From assembly GCF_002102265.1 (NCBI RefSeq), contig NZ_LQPG01000008.1:112564-176563 (forward strand): 64,000 bases of DNA, written 5' to 3'. The DNA is from Mycolicibacter longobardus (lineage in GTDB: Bacteria; Actinomycetota; Actinomycetes; Mycobacteriales; Mycobacteriaceae). The position numbers were made by a program, and so were the translations under genes. The notes under the pieces are model-generated. The model saw only the letters and a list, made by a program, of their open reading frames with translations. It did no database searches and was not told where the DNA came from. Below, one piece after another: positions 9,089-18,411 of this stretch. Positions within the stretch are counted from its first letter, which is position 1, and each line of letters opens with the position of its first letter.

Positions 9089-9753
9089 TGCCCGCAGATT
9101 CGACACGGCCGGCGCGCATCCTGCTCGCCGATGACCACGCCCTGGTGCGTAGCGGGCTGCGGATGATTCTCGACGCCGAGCCCGATCTGTCGGTTGTCGC
9201 GGAGGCTGCCGACGGGTCCGAGGCGGTGGCAGCGCTCCAGGAAACTCCCGTCGACCTGGCCATCCTGGACATCGCGATGCCGCGGATGACGGGGCTGCAG
9301 GCCGCCCGGGAGATCAGCCGCAGCCATCCCCGGGTGCGGATGCTGATGTTGTCGATGCACGACAACGAGCAGTATTTCTTCGAGGCCCTCAAGGCCGGTG
9401 CGTCGGGCTACGTTCTGAAATCCGTGGCCGACCGCGACCTGCTCGAGGCGTGCCGGTCGACGATTCGCGGAGAGCCGTTTCTCTACGCCGGAGCGGTGAA
9501 CGCGTTGATCAGGGACTATCTGCATCGGGCACGGCAGGGTACGACGTTGCCGGAGACTATCCTTACGCCGCGCGAAGAGGAAGTTCTGAAGCTGATCGCC
9601 GAGGGAATGTCGGCGCGGGAGATTGCGAAGATCCTCGGCATCAGCGCCAAGACGGTCGACAGGCACCGCACTAATACCCTGCAGAAGCTCGGCTTGCGCG
9701 ACCGGCTGGCCCTCACCAGATACGCCATCCGCACCGGGTTGATCGAGCCCTAG
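9088..9753 (+). CDS. NarL/FixJ-family response regulator
   Basis: 221 residues. The receiver domain has DDH near residue 15, phosphoacceptor D61 in AILDIAMPRMTG, and the conserved Lys in GYVLKSV. The C-terminal LuxR-type helix-turn-helix is LTPREEEVLKLIAEGMSAREIAKILGISAKTVDRHRTNTLQKLGL. It is co-transcribed with the kinase by a 1-bp stop/start overlap. The Mrp antiporter operon starts 176 bp downstream in the same direction, so cation or pH homeostasis is a plausible regulated function; this is inferred from position only. Confidence 0.93.
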   Translation: MPADSTRPARILLADDHALVRSGLRMILDAEPDLSVVAEAADGSEAVAALQETPVDLAILDIAMPRMTGLQAAREISRSHPRVRMLMLSMHDNEQYFFEALKAGASGYVLKSVADRDLLEACRSTIRGEPFLYAGAVNALIRDYLHRARQGTTLPETILTPREEEVLKLIAEGMSAREIAKILGISAKTVDRHRTNTLQKLGLRDRLALTRYAIRTGLIEP

Positions 9754-9929
9754 CTCTGAAATGAGGGCTTGGCCCCCCGATGAATGAGGGCTGCACTCCA
9801 CGGTGCGGGTCTATCTCGTCACAGGCTATGGTTTCAGTTGCAGTGGGAAGATGTATGCGGATGTGTACTGCCCATCCGGGTGGTCTTCGGACCCGATCCC
9901 ATCGACTTGATTGACACGGCCCGTGGAGC
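9754..9929. other. Intergenic region before mrp operon
   Basis: 176 bp between the response regulator and mrpA. It holds an imperfect direct repeat around ATGAGGGCT (near 9771 and 9784). No confident promoter or terminator is seen. A purine-rich GTGGAG precedes the mrpA start. Confidence 0.4.
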
Positions 9930-12833
9930 GTGATGCTAGGGATACTGCTTGCCCATGTTGTTGGCACGGCTGCTGCGCCCTGGTTGGTGCGCAGGCTGGG
10001 TCGGGCAGCGTTCTACCTGCTGGGAGCGATCCCGCTGATCTCGCTGGGATGGGTCGTGGCGAACTGGCCGGCCAGCCCGGCCGACGACCTCCGCACGACG
10101 GTGCCCTGGGTGCCTGGGCTGTCGATGGACATCGAGCTGCGCTTCGATTCATTGTCCGCGATCATGAGTGTGCTGGCATTGGGGATTGGCGCCCTGGTGC
10201 TGTTCTACTGCGCCGAGTACTTCCACCCGGTCGGTCCGGACGCTGAGACCGATCCGCGGCTGCCCGGCTTCGCCGCGAAAATGGTCGGGTTCGCGGGATC
10301 CATGTTCGGGCTGATGGTCTCCGACAACATGCTGGTGCTCTACGTGTTCTGGGAGCTGACCACGGTGCTGTCGTTCCTGCTGATAGGCCACTACGCGGAG
10401 CGCGCCGTCAACCGCCGGGCGGCCATCCAGGCGTTGCTGGTCACCACGGCCGGTGGGCTGGCCATGCTGGTCGGTGTGATCATCTTGGGTCAGACTGCCG
10501 GCAGTTATCTGCTGTCGGATCTGGTGGCCAATCCGCCGTCTGGGGCGGTGGTAACGGTCGGTGTGCTGCTGATCCTCGTCGGTGCGCTGAGCAAGTCGGC
10601 GATTGTGCCGCTGCATTTCTGGCTGCCCGGCGCGATGGCGGCGCCAACACCGGTCAGCGCCTACCTGCACGCCGCCGCGATGGTCAAGGCAGGGATATAT
10701 CTGGTCGCGCGATTGACGCCGGGATTCGCCGACTCGCCGGGCTGGCGGCTGACGCTGACGGTTCTGGGCCTGGCGACCGCCCTGCTGGCGGGATTGCGCG
10801 CGGTGCGCGAATATGACTTGAAGCTGGTACTGGCTTACAGCACCGTCAGCCAGCTGGGTTTGATGATGGTGCTGGTTGGGGCCGGTAGCGGCGATCTGAT
10901 GCTGGCGGGCCTGACCGCGATGTGCGCGCATGCCGTGGCCAAGGCGACACTGTTCATGGTGGTTGGAATCATCGACCACGCCACCGGAACCCGCGACCTG
11001 CGTGAGTTGGCCGGATTGGGACGACGTTGCCCGGCGTTGTTCATGATCGCTGCCGCAGGCGCCGCCAGCATGGCGGGCGTACCGCCGTTCTTGGGTTTCA
11101 TCGCCAAGGAGACCATTTTCGGGACCGAGGCACGAGTCTCGGTCCTGGGGTCCGCCGGCCCCTACGTGTTGGCGGCCGCCGTGCTCTCCTCGATATTCAC
11201 CGTGATCTACTGCGTGCGGTTCCTATGGGGCGCCTTCGCCGACAAGGGCCAGTCCGCGCCCAGCGCTCACGTCGCCGAACTGCACCGACCCACCGTGGCG
11301 TTCTTGACACCCCCGGCGATATTGGCCGGCACCGGCCTGATACTCGGGATGCTCTCGCTCGTGCTCGACTCCGTGTTGCAGACCTACGCCAAGACGATGC
11401 GCGACGGCACCGAATACCACTTGGCACTGTGGCACGGCCTGGGGCTGCCGGTATGGCTGTCGGCGCTGGTGCTGGTTGTCGGCACCAGTCTCTTCGCCGC
11501 TCGCGGCCCACTAGGGCTCACCCGACTGCGTCGGCTGCCACTGGGTAAGGCGGACCAGATATATGACGACTTCATTCGGCTACTCGATGTGGCTGCGGTG
11601 CGGCTGACCGCCATCACTCAGCGCGGCTCACTGCCGATCAACCAGGCGATGATCTTCGCGACGCTGATACTGCTTCCGCTGGCGGCGCTGATGCTGGGCG
11701 CGCGCAACCGGATCGACCTACGACTGTGGGATACGCCGCTGCAGCTCACCGTCGCCGTGTTGGTAGTAGCCGGGGGGATCGGCGCCACCATGGCGCGCAA
11801 CCGATTGTCGGCGGTACTGATGGTCGGCGTGACCGGGTATGGCTGTGCCGTGGCCTTCGCCTTCCACGGCGCCCCGGACCTGGCCTTGACTCAGTTGCTC
11901 GTCGAGACCGTGACTCTGGTGATTTTCGTGCTGGTGTTGCGTACTCTGCCCGCCGAGACCTCGGAGCGCTCAACGGCGGAGTACCGGTGGCCGCGAGCAC
12001 TGCTGGCGGTGGCGGTCGGTGCCAGTGTCGCCGTGTTGGCTGCCTTCGCGATGGCCGCCCGCACCCGCGACGGTGTCGCTCCGCTGTTGCCCGATGCGGC
12101 CTATTTCCGGGGCTACGGTGCCAATACCGTCAACGTGATCCTGGTCGACGTCCGCGCGTGGGATACCCTCGGCGAGATCTCTGTGTTGCTGGTCGCGGCT
12201 ACCGGGGTGGCCTCAATGGTGTTCCGAGACCGTCGGTTCGGGCGTGCCCCTCGGGTCGCCGACGCCGGTGAACGGCGCAAGGACCTGGGCCCAGGGGCCA
12301 CCCCGTACAGTCCCGCGATCGCGTCCACCACCTGGCTGCGCGGCAGCGCCTACCACGATCCCGATCAGCGGTCGCTGGTATTGGAGGTCGCGACCCGGAT
12401 CATCTTCCCGCTGATCATGGTGGTCTCGGTCTATTTCCTCTTTGGTGGGCACAACAACCCCGGCGGTGGATTTGCTGGTGGGCTGGCCGCCGGACTCGGT
12501 CTGGCGCTGCGCTACCTGGCGGGCGGCCGATACGAGCTCGGCGAGACGCTGCCTCTGGATTCCGGCAAGATTCTGGGCGTCGGGTTGTGCCTGGTGGGAG
12601 GCACCGCGCTGGGGTCGCTGTTGCTCGGGGCGCCGGTGTTGTCCTCGGCGGCGGTGCAGTTCACCCTGCCGGTGCTGGGTCACGTGAAGCTGGTCACTTC
12701 GTTGTTCTTCGATGTGGGGGTGTATCTGGTCGTGGTCGGCATGGTGCTCGATGTTCTGCGCAGCTTGGGTGTGCGGCTGGACCAGGAGCTGGAGTCGGAG
12801 GCCGCACGTCGCGCGCTGGTGAGGATGTCATGA
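9930..12833 (+). CDS. mrpA: Mrp Na+/H+ antiporter subunit A with fused MrpB domain
   Basis: 967 residues, the usual length of fused MrpA/MrpB proteins. Residues about 1-500 are the NuoL-like proton channel with many membrane helices. Conserved segments include LVLYVFWELTTVLSFLLIGHY (channel Glu), LVGALSKSAIVPLHFWLPGAMAAPTPVSAYLHAA (channel Lys) and AHAVAKATLFM. The later region holds the MrpA C-terminal domain (GAPDLALTQLLVETVTLVIFVLVLRTLP). The end is MrpB (GGHNNPGGGFAGGL). Start is GTG at 9930 or ATG at 9933, with GTGGAG upstream. First gene of a tightly overlapping mrpA-C-D-E-F-G operon that exchanges Na+ for H+ across the inner membrane. Confidence 0.95.
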   Translation: MMLGILLAHVVGTAAAPWLVRRLGRAAFYLLGAIPLISLGWVVANWPASPADDLRTTVPWVPGLSMDIELRFDSLSAIMSVLALGIGALVLFYCAEYFHPVGPDAETDPRLPGFAAKMVGFAGSMFGLMVSDNMLVLYVFWELTTVLSFLLIGHYAERAVNRRAAIQALLVTTAGGLAMLVGVIILGQTAGSYLLSDLVANPPSGAVVTVGVLLILVGALSKSAIVPLHFWLPGAMAAPTPVSAYLHAAAMVKAGIYLVARLTPGFADSPGWRLTLTVLGLATALLAGLRAVREYDLKLVLAYSTVSQLGLMMVLVGAGSGDLMLAGLTAMCAHAVAKATLFMVVGIIDHATGTRDLRELAGLGRRCPALFMIAAAGAASMAGVPPFLGFIAKETIFGTEARVSVLGSAGPYVLAAAVLSSIFTVIYCVRFLWGAFADKGQSAPSAHVAELHRPTVAFLTPPAILAGTGLILGMLSLVLDSVLQTYAKTMRDGTEYHLALWHGLGLPVWLSALVLVVGTSLFAARGPLGLTRLRRLPLGKADQIYDDFIRLLDVAAVRLTAITQRGSLPINQAMIFATLILLPLAALMLGARNRIDLRLWDTPLQLTVAVLVVAGGIGATMARNRLSAVLMVGVTGYGCAVAFAFHGAPDLALTQLLVETVTLVIFVLVLRTLPAETSERSTAEYRWPRALLAVAVGASVAVLAAFAMAARTRDGVAPLLPDAAYFRGYGANTVNVILVDVRAWDTLGEISVLLVAATGVASMVFRDRRFGRAPRVADAGERRKDLGPGATPYSPAIASTTWLRGSAYHDPDQRSLVLEVATRIIFPLIMVVSVYFLFGGHNNPGGGFAGGLAAGLGLALRYLAGGRYELGETLPLDSGKILGVGLCLVGGTALGSLLLGAPVLSSAAVQFTLPVLGHVKLVTSLFFDVGVYLVVVGMVLDVLRSLGVRLDQELESEAARRALVRMS

Positions 12834-13279
12834 CCACGCATCTGGTTCCGCTGCTGATGGCCGCCGGGCTCACCGCCTGTGGGGTGTACATGCTGTTGGA
12901 GCGCAACCTCACCCGCGCGTTGTTGGGCCTGATGATGATCGGCAATGCCATTAACCTGCTCATCATCGATGTGGCCGGGCCGGACGGTAATCCGCCTATC
13001 CGCGGCGCCAGTTCCGGCAAGAGCGCCGACGCCGACCCGCTGGCACAGGCCATGGTGCTGACAGCCATCGTCATCACCATGGGGATCGGCGCGTTCGTGC
13101 TGGCCCTGATCTACCGCTCCCATCACCTGACCACCAGCGACGAGGTCGCTCACGACGAGGAAGCCGCCCGGCTGGCGCGGCTCTCCGATGAGGAGATCAT
13201 CGCCGCCGAGGAGGATCTCAGCGAGCCGGTTCCAGCCGGCGAATTGGATGCCGTCGCCGAAAGCGGAGTGCCACGATGA
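12830..13279 (+). CDS. mrpC: Mrp antiporter subunit C
   Basis: 149 residues with three membrane helices, homologous to NuoK. Typical motifs are GVYMLLERNLTRALLGLMMIGNAINLLI and DPLAQAMVLTAIVITMGIGAFVLALIYR. The Glu in LLER and the PLAQAMVLTAIVI block are family signatures. The C-terminal about 40 residues are acidic and cytoplasmic. ATG overlaps the mrpA stop by 4 bp (ATGA). Confidence 0.95.
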   Translation: MTTHLVPLLMAAGLTACGVYMLLERNLTRALLGLMMIGNAINLLIIDVAGPDGNPPIRGASSGKSADADPLAQAMVLTAIVITMGIGAFVLALIYRSHHLTTSDEVAHDEEAARLARLSDEEIIAAEEDLSEPVPAGELDAVAESGVPR

Positions 13280-14874
13280 GTGCCGCTACCGCCCTGATCC
13301 CGCTTCCTGTGCTGCTGCCCACCCTGGGTGCGGCGCTGACACTCATCGTCGGGCGGCGGCCAAGGCTGCAGCGGCCCATCACCATCGGTGTGCTGTGCGC
13401 GGTGGCCGCAGTGAGCGCCGCATTGCTGTACCTCACCGACCGGAATGGCACCCTGGTGGTGCACGTCGGCGGCTGGGGCCCAACCGCGGACCGAGTGGGA
13501 CCGTTGGGCATCAGCCTGGTGGTCGATCGGTTGTCGGCGCTGATGCTGATGGTGTCGGCGATCGTGCTGTTGGCGGTCATGGTCTACGCCATCGGCCAAG
13601 GGGTGCGTGACGGAGATGACCGCCAGCCGGTGTCGATCTTCCTGCCCACCTACCTGACCCTGGCCACCGGTGTTTCGCTGGCATTTCTGGCCGGCGACCT
13701 GTTCAACCTGTTCGTCGGGTTCGAGATGCTGCTGGCCGCGAGCTTCGTGTTGCTGACCATCGGTGCCAGCTCCGAGCGGATCCGCGCCGGTATCGGCTAC
13801 GTGATGGTTTCGATGACTTCGTCGTTGATCTTCCTGTTCGGTATCGCCCTGGTCTATGGCGCGACCGGCACCCTTAACCTGGCTGAGTTGGCCACCCGGA
13901 CCGGCGATCTGCCCTCCGGTACCCGCAGCGCGGTGTTCGCGGTGCTGCTGGTGGCGTTCGGCATCAAAGCTGCGGTCTTCCCACTGCAGGCGTGGCTGCC
14001 CGATTCCTACCCCACCGCACCCGCACCGATCACCGCGGTGTTCGCCGGCATCCTGACCAAAGTCGGTGTCTACGCGATGATCCGCGCGCATTCACTGCTG
14101 TTTCCTGACGGCGGACTGGACTCGATGCTGCTGGTCGCGGCGCTGCTCACGATGCTGGTCGGCATCTTCGGCGCGATTGCACAAAGTGACATCAAGCGAA
14201 CCTTGTCGTTCACGCTGGTCAGCCATATCGGCTTCATGGTGTTCGGGGTGGCGTTGTCGAGTCGGTTGGGGATGTCCGGTGCGATCTTCTACGTGATGCA
14301 CCACATTATCGTGATGACGACGCTGTTCCTGGCGGCCGGACTGATCGAACGCCAGGGCGGAGCTTCTTCGTTGAAGCGCCTCGGCGGCTTGGGGGCCAAC
14401 CCCTTGCTGGCCTTTGTGTTCTTGGTGCCGGCGTTCAATCTCGGTGGTATTCCGCCTTTTTCGGGCTTCATCGGTAAGACGGCGGTGCTACAGGCCGGAG
14501 TCAACGATGGCTCGGTGCTGGCGTGGTGTCTGGTGGGTGGAGCGGTGGTGACCAGCCTGCTGACACTGTTCACGCTGGCGCGTGTTTGGTCCAAGGCGTT
14601 CTGGCGCCTGCGCAGCGACGCCCCCGAGGGCGAGCTGGCGCGCGCAGCGCCTCCGGTGCTGCTCGACGATATCGCCGAGGTTTCCTTTGGCGACCGCGAT
14701 GACGTCGGCAGGATGCCGTTGGGGATGGTGGTGCCGACACTCGGGTTGATCGCGCTGGGATTGGCGTTCACCGTGCTGGCCGGCCCGATCTTCGGCTACA
14801 CCGAGCGCACTGCGGCTGAGATCCTCGACCGTGGCGAATACATCTCGGCCGTGCTGTCGGGAGGTGCGCCATGA
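13276..14874 (+). CDS. mrpD: Mrp antiporter subunit D
   Basis: 532 residues, a NuoM/NuoN-like proton channel subunit. Conserved segments are DLFNLFVGFEMLLAASFVLL (channel Glu), AFGIKAAVFPLQAWLPDSYPTAPAPITAVFAGILTKVGVYAMIR (channel Lys residues) and FNLGGIPPFSGFIGK. Overlaps mrpC by 4 bp. Required with MrpA for coupled cation/proton exchange. Confidence 0.95.
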   Translation: MSAATALIPLPVLLPTLGAALTLIVGRRPRLQRPITIGVLCAVAAVSAALLYLTDRNGTLVVHVGGWGPTADRVGPLGISLVVDRLSALMLMVSAIVLLAVMVYAIGQGVRDGDDRQPVSIFLPTYLTLATGVSLAFLAGDLFNLFVGFEMLLAASFVLLTIGASSERIRAGIGYVMVSMTSSLIFLFGIALVYGATGTLNLAELATRTGDLPSGTRSAVFAVLLVAFGIKAAVFPLQAWLPDSYPTAPAPITAVFAGILTKVGVYAMIRAHSLLFPDGGLDSMLLVAALLTMLVGIFGAIAQSDIKRTLSFTLVSHIGFMVFGVALSSRLGMSGAIFYVMHHIIVMTTLFLAAGLIERQGGASSLKRLGGLGANPLLAFVFLVPAFNLGGIPPFSGFIGKTAVLQAGVNDGSVLAWCLVGGAVVTSLLTLFTLARVWSKAFWRLRSDAPEGELARAAPPVLLDDIAEVSFGDRDDVGRMPLGMVVPTLGLIALGLAFTVLAGPIFGYTERTAAEILDRGEYISAVLSGGAP

Positions 14875-15398
14875 GAACGATCGCGCTGCGGATCTTTGGG
14901 GTGTCCGCCATGTCGATCGTCTGGACGCTGCTGTGGGGCCGCTTCACGATCCCCAACATCCTCCTCGGACTGGTGGTCGCGGCGATGATCATGGTGCTGT
15001 TGCCGCTGCCACCTGTGCCGGTGCAAGGCCGGTTTCATCCGGTGCCGTTGCTGCAGCTGACGGGGCTGTTCGCCTGGTATCTGGTGGCGTCCAGTATCCA
15101 ATTGATGTGGTTGGCGATCAAACCCGGACCACCGCCGCAGACCGGGGTGTTGCAGGTGCAGGTGAACATTCAATCCGATCTCTTGCTGGTACTGGCTTCC
15201 AGCTTCATCACGCTGACTCCCGGATCGATGGTGCTGGAGATCGACCAGGTACGCCGCATTCTCTACTGCCACGTGATGGATGTCGGGTCTGCCCGGACGG
15301 TCGAGTTTTTCTATGAGCAGGCCGCGCAGATAGAACGACTGCTGGTGGATGCCTTCGAGCGGGGAGGCGGGTCGCTGCCCGCCGAGGAGAACCGATGA
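14871..15398 (+). CDS. mrpE: Mrp antiporter subunit E
   Basis: 175 residues. Two N-terminal membrane segments are followed by a soluble C-terminal domain. Family markers are LLWGRFTIPNILLGLVVAAMI, and SDLLLVLASSFITLTPGSMVLEID near the centre. Overlaps mrpD and mrpF by 4 bp each (ATGA junctions), consistent with stoichiometric translation of the complex. Confidence 0.93.
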   Translation: MRTIALRIFGVSAMSIVWTLLWGRFTIPNILLGLVVAAMIMVLLPLPPVPVQGRFHPVPLLQLTGLFAWYLVASSIQLMWLAIKPGPPPQTGVLQVQVNIQSDLLLVLASSFITLTPGSMVLEIDQVRRILYCHVMDVGSARTVEFFYEQAAQIERLLVDAFERGGGSLPAEENR

Positions 15399-15685
15399 CA
15401 GCAATGACGATTGTCTGGGGGACCGCGGGAGTGCTGTTCGGTATCGCCGCGGTCATCACCATGTACCGACTGTTGGTCGGCCCCAGCACGCTGGACCGAT
15501 TGGTGGCGTTGGACACGCTGGCCGCTATGACGATGGGTGGGATCGGCACTTGGACCGCGGTCAGTCGGGACACCACCGTGACCTACAGCCTCGCGGCGTT
15601 GGCGCTGGTCGGATTCATCGGTTCGGTCAGTGTGGCCCGTTTCCGGGTGCCTGACGCGCCGTTGAGCCCAGGGGGGCAGCCGTGA
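15395..15685 (+). CDS. mrpF: Mrp antiporter subunit F
   Basis: 96 residues with three membrane helices. Conserved signature YRLLVGPSTLDRLVALDTLAAMTMGGIG (GPs..DR.va.D) is followed by a hydrophobic helix YSLAALALVGFIGSVSVARF. Overlaps mrpE by 4 bp and mrpG by 4 bp. Confidence 0.93.
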   Translation: MTAMTIVWGTAGVLFGIAAVITMYRLLVGPSTLDRLVALDTLAAMTMGGIGTWTAVSRDTTVTYSLAALALVGFIGSVSVARFRVPDAPLSPGGQP

Positions 15686-16029
15686 TCGTGTTCGATTGGC
15701 TCGCAGCTGTGTTGGTGCTCGCCGGTGCGGTGCTCGCGCTGACTGCTGCGATCGGGGTGGTGCGGTTCCCGGATACCTTGGCCCGGATGCACTCAGCGAC
15801 CAAACCTCAGGTGCTGGGCCTGTTGTTGGTGTTGCTCGGCGCGTTGATTCGGTTGCGGGGCAGCCACGATGCCGGGATGGTGACGGTGAGCATTCTGTTC
15901 ACGTTGATCACCGCGCCGGTGGTCGCCCACCGGGTGGGCAGGCTGGCCTATCAGGAGCAGGATATGACTGAGGTGTTGGCCGTCGACCAATTGGGCGAGC
16001 TCACCGAGGAAGATCAGTTGCCGAACTGA
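15682..16029 (+). CDS. mrpG: Mrp antiporter subunit G
   Basis: 115 residues from a GTG start overlapping the mrpF stop. Three hydrophobic segments. The MrpG/PhaG signature is AAIGVVRFPDTLARMHSATKPQVLGLLLVLLGA, then SILFTLITAPVVAHRVGRLAY. The C-terminus is acidic. The last 16 bp overlap the convergent methyltransferase gene. Completes the operon. Confidence 0.93.
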   Translation: MIVFDWLAAVLVLAGAVLALTAAIGVVRFPDTLARMHSATKPQVLGLLLVLLGALIRLRGSHDAGMVTVSILFTLITAPVVAHRVGRLAYQEQDMTEVLAVDQLGELTEEDQLPN

Positions 16030-16631
16030 ACTGACCGCAGCACCGCGACCAGGAAGTCGGAGTCCTCGGTGAAGGGCCGCAGATCCCAGGTGGCCAGCAG
16101 CAGATCGACCGCAAAACCCGCGGATGCCGCGTCGCTCAGGAACTGGCCGAACTCGTAGTCCCGATCGGCGCCGAAGCCGATGACGGCCCGCCCGTTGTCG
16201 GCGCAGTGGGCACGCAACCGCCGCAGCACCGTGACACGGGTGCTCGGGGCGACGAATGTCATAACATTGCCCGCCGACACGATGAGATCGAACGGGTCGG
16301 AGATTCCGCGGGCCGGCAGGTCGAGTTCGGCGAGGTCGCCGACCAGGTAGCGCGGCCCCGGATAGTCCGCTTCGGCCGCCTCGATCAACTCCGGATCGAC
16401 ATCGACACCGACCACGTCGTGACCTGCCGTGGCCAGGAAGCCGGCAACGCGGCCCGGACCACAGCCGGCATCGAGGATGCGAGCGCCACGCGACGCCATC
16501 GCGTCGATCAGGCGCGCCTCACCGGCCAGATCGTTACCCGTGCGGGCCATCTCGCGGAACCTCTCGATGTACCACCGCGAATGCCCGGGATCGGCGGCGA
16601 CTTTCTGCATCCAGAGGCTCTGCTCGACCAT
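16014..16631 (-). CDS. Class I SAM-dependent methyltransferase
   Basis: 205 residues from ATG (MVEQSLWMQK). The SAM-binding motif I is ARILDAGCGPGRVAGFLA at about residues 50-67, motif II has VVGVDVDPELI, and LIVSAGNVMTFV follows. The fold is the generic small-molecule methyltransferase type and no substrate can be named. An alternative ATG lies 24 bp upstream (MQPCENAT). It is downstream of the DUF2236 gene on the same strand by 65 bp and converges with mrpG (16-bp overlap). Confidence 0.88.
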   Translation of the reverse strand: MVEQSLWMQKVAADPGHSRWYIERFREMARTGNDLAGEARLIDAMASRGARILDAGCGPGRVAGFLATAGHDVVGVDVDPELIEAAEADYPGPRYLVGDLAELDLPARGISDPFDLIVSAGNVMTFVAPSTRVTVLRRLRAHCADNGRAVIGFGADRDYEFGQFLSDAASAGFAVDLLLATWDLRPFTEDSDFLVAVLRSVQFGN

Positions 16632-16696
16632 GGTTGCATTCTCGCAGGGCTGCATCGTGAGGTGTGGAGGCGGACTTACCGAGAGGCCAAGCCGCT

Positions 16697-17620
16697 CTAC
16701 ACCAACGGACGACCGGCGCGGATACGACGGTCCAGGTCCCACAGGATCAGGTTGAAAGGGAAGCCGCGAAGGAACTGGGGCAGAACATTGTTGACGCCGC
16801 GGATCATGCCCATCAACCGGTCGAACCGGCGTTGCTTGTCGGCGTCCCACGGCAACTGCATCTCGTCGCGGAAGCGCTGCGGCAGGAAGCCGGTGGTGAT
16901 CAACAAAGCGATCCGTTCGTTGGTGCGCTGCAGGGGGCCCGGCAGGGTCAGGCCCCGCAGCCGGCTCGCCGCGATGGGCCGGAGGTAGTCGCGCACGGCG
17001 TCGTCGATGTGGACCTTGTCCAGTTGCTCCTGCCAGTACCGGTCGAAGGCGGCCCGGTCCGCTGGCCACATGTCCTCGGGCACCTGGAGCATGGTGGCCA
17101 TCGCCTTGCCCTCATTGTGGTAGTGCCGATCGGCATGCTCGTCGTCCATCTCGCCGAGGAAGATGCGGTGGATATCCACGTTGCCCTTGTACAGACACGC
17201 GCCCACCCATAGCTGCAGATCGCGGTCGAACGCGTTGTACTTCACCGGGCTGTCGGCCGTCGAGCGGACCTGACGATGGGCGCTGTTCACCGCCTCGCGG
17301 AAGGCGGCCTTCTGCGCGTCGCTGCCCTGGGTGGCGACCACCAGGTAGGTGAATGTGGTGCGGGCCCGCTTGATGGGGTGCAGGTCAACGCGCCCGCTTT
17401 CAACGCGGCTCTCCATCACGCCGTAACCCACCGCGGGACGCGCGAGTTGCATGATCACGTTGGCCGGCCCGGCCAACAGCGCCACGCCCATCATCATGTT
17501 GTCGGCACAGGAGATCTGCGGCAGCAAGGAGCGCCTGGAACGGCTAGGCGGCGTGCTTTCCGCACTGACCGAATCACTCACCGAACGCTCCACCAGGGGA
17601 AGCGGCTCGCTGATCGTCAT
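16697..17620 (-). CDS. DUF2236 / MpaB-like oxygenase family protein
   Basis: 307 residues. Recognisable DUF2236 features are the N-terminal ALLAGPANVIMQLARPAVGYGV, TFTYLVVATQG, VNSAHRQVRS with the conserved His, then LQLWVGACLYKGNVDIHRIFLGEMDDEHADRHYHNEGKAMATML, and a C-terminal PFNLILWDLDRRIRAGRPLV. Family members studied elsewhere, such as latex-clearing protein and MpaB, are haem-dependent oxygenases or related. The mycobacterial members are numerous and mostly uncharacterised. Divergent from a TetR gene, which is the likely regulator. Confidence 0.85.
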   Translation of the reverse strand: MTISEPLPLVERSVSDSVSAESTPPSRSRRSLLPQISCADNMMMGVALLAGPANVIMQLARPAVGYGVMESRVESGRVDLHPIKRARTTFTYLVVATQGSDAQKAAFREAVNSAHRQVRSTADSPVKYNAFDRDLQLWVGACLYKGNVDIHRIFLGEMDDEHADRHYHNEGKAMATMLQVPEDMWPADRAAFDRYWQEQLDKVHIDDAVRDYLRPIAASRLRGLTLPGPLQRTNERIALLITTGFLPQRFRDEMQLPWDADKQRRFDRLMGMIRGVNNVLPQFLRGFPFNLILWDLDRRIRAGRPLV

Positions 17621-17688
17621 GACTGCACCTCGTTGATTGTGAGAACGTCGGTTTCCTGATATTGCCCAGCCCGGGGCTCAGTGTCAAG

Positions 17689-18411
17689 ATGGTGGGTGTG
17701 GCTTCCGCCGTGCCCGAACGCCCGTATCGGGGTGTGCAAGCAGCCGACCGGTTAGCCGAGCGCCGGGAACGGCTGCTGGTGGCCGGACTTGATCTGCTGG
17801 GTGGCCGGGAGCTGACCGAGCTGACCGTGCGTGGGGTATGTCGCCGGGCCGGTGTGGCGTCCCGCTACTTCTACGAGAGCTTCGCCGACAAGGACGAGTT
17901 CGTAGCCGCAGTCTTCGACTGGGTGGTCAGTGATCTGGCGGCGAGCACCCAGGCCGCCGTGGACGCGGCGCCCGCGGCCGAACAGACGCGCGCCGGGATG
18001 GCCCACCTGGTTGAGACCGTTGCCGGGGACGCTCGGGTTGGCAGGATGCTGTTCAGCACTCAGCTGACCAACGCGCTGCTGGTGCGCAAACGGGCCGAGT
18101 CGAGCGCGCTGTTCGCGATGCTGTCCGGCCGCCACGTCCAGAATGTCCTGCGGGTGCCGGGCAACGACCGGATCAAGGCTGCCGCGCATTTCGTGGTCGG
18201 CGGGGTGGGGCAGACGATCAGTGCCTGGCTGGTCGGTGAAATCAAGCTGGGGCCTGACCAGCTCGTGGAACAGCTGACGGCACTGCTCGGCCAACTCGAC
18301 GAGCCGGCGCTGTATCGGAGTCAGTCGACCGAGGTGGCCTCAGTCGGCACAAAGCCGTCAAACGCGCCGCTTGCGTTCCTTGCGCCTGATACCGACCCCG
18401 CCCCACAGTGA
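17689..18411 (+). CDS. TetR-family regulator, divergent from DUF2236 gene
   Basis: About 240 residues from ATG (MVGVASAVPERPYRG); a GTG two codons later is also possible. HTH domain: RLAERRERLLVAGLDLLGGRELTELTVRGVCRRAGVASRYFYESFADKDEFVAAVF. The DUF2236 gene lies divergently 68 bp away, which is the classical arrangement for a local repressor. The C-terminal 54 bp overlap the convergent DUF1707 gene. Confidence 0.9.
   Translation: MVGVASAVPERPYRGVQAADRLAERRERLLVAGLDLLGGRELTELTVRGVCRRAGVASRYFYESFADKDEFVAAVFDWVVSDLAASTQAAVDAAPAAEQTRAGMAHLVETVAGDARVGRMLFSTQLTNALLVRKRAESSALFAMLSGRHVQNVLRVPGNDRIKAAAHFVVGGVGQTISAWLVGEIKLGPDQLVEQLTALLGQLDEPALYRSQSTEVASVGTKPSNAPLAFLAPDTDPAPQ

Noticed and set aside
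9754..9929. ATGAGGGCT direct repeat as operator for the response regulator
   Set aside because: Only two imperfect short copies, no symmetry and no conserved spacing to a promoter.
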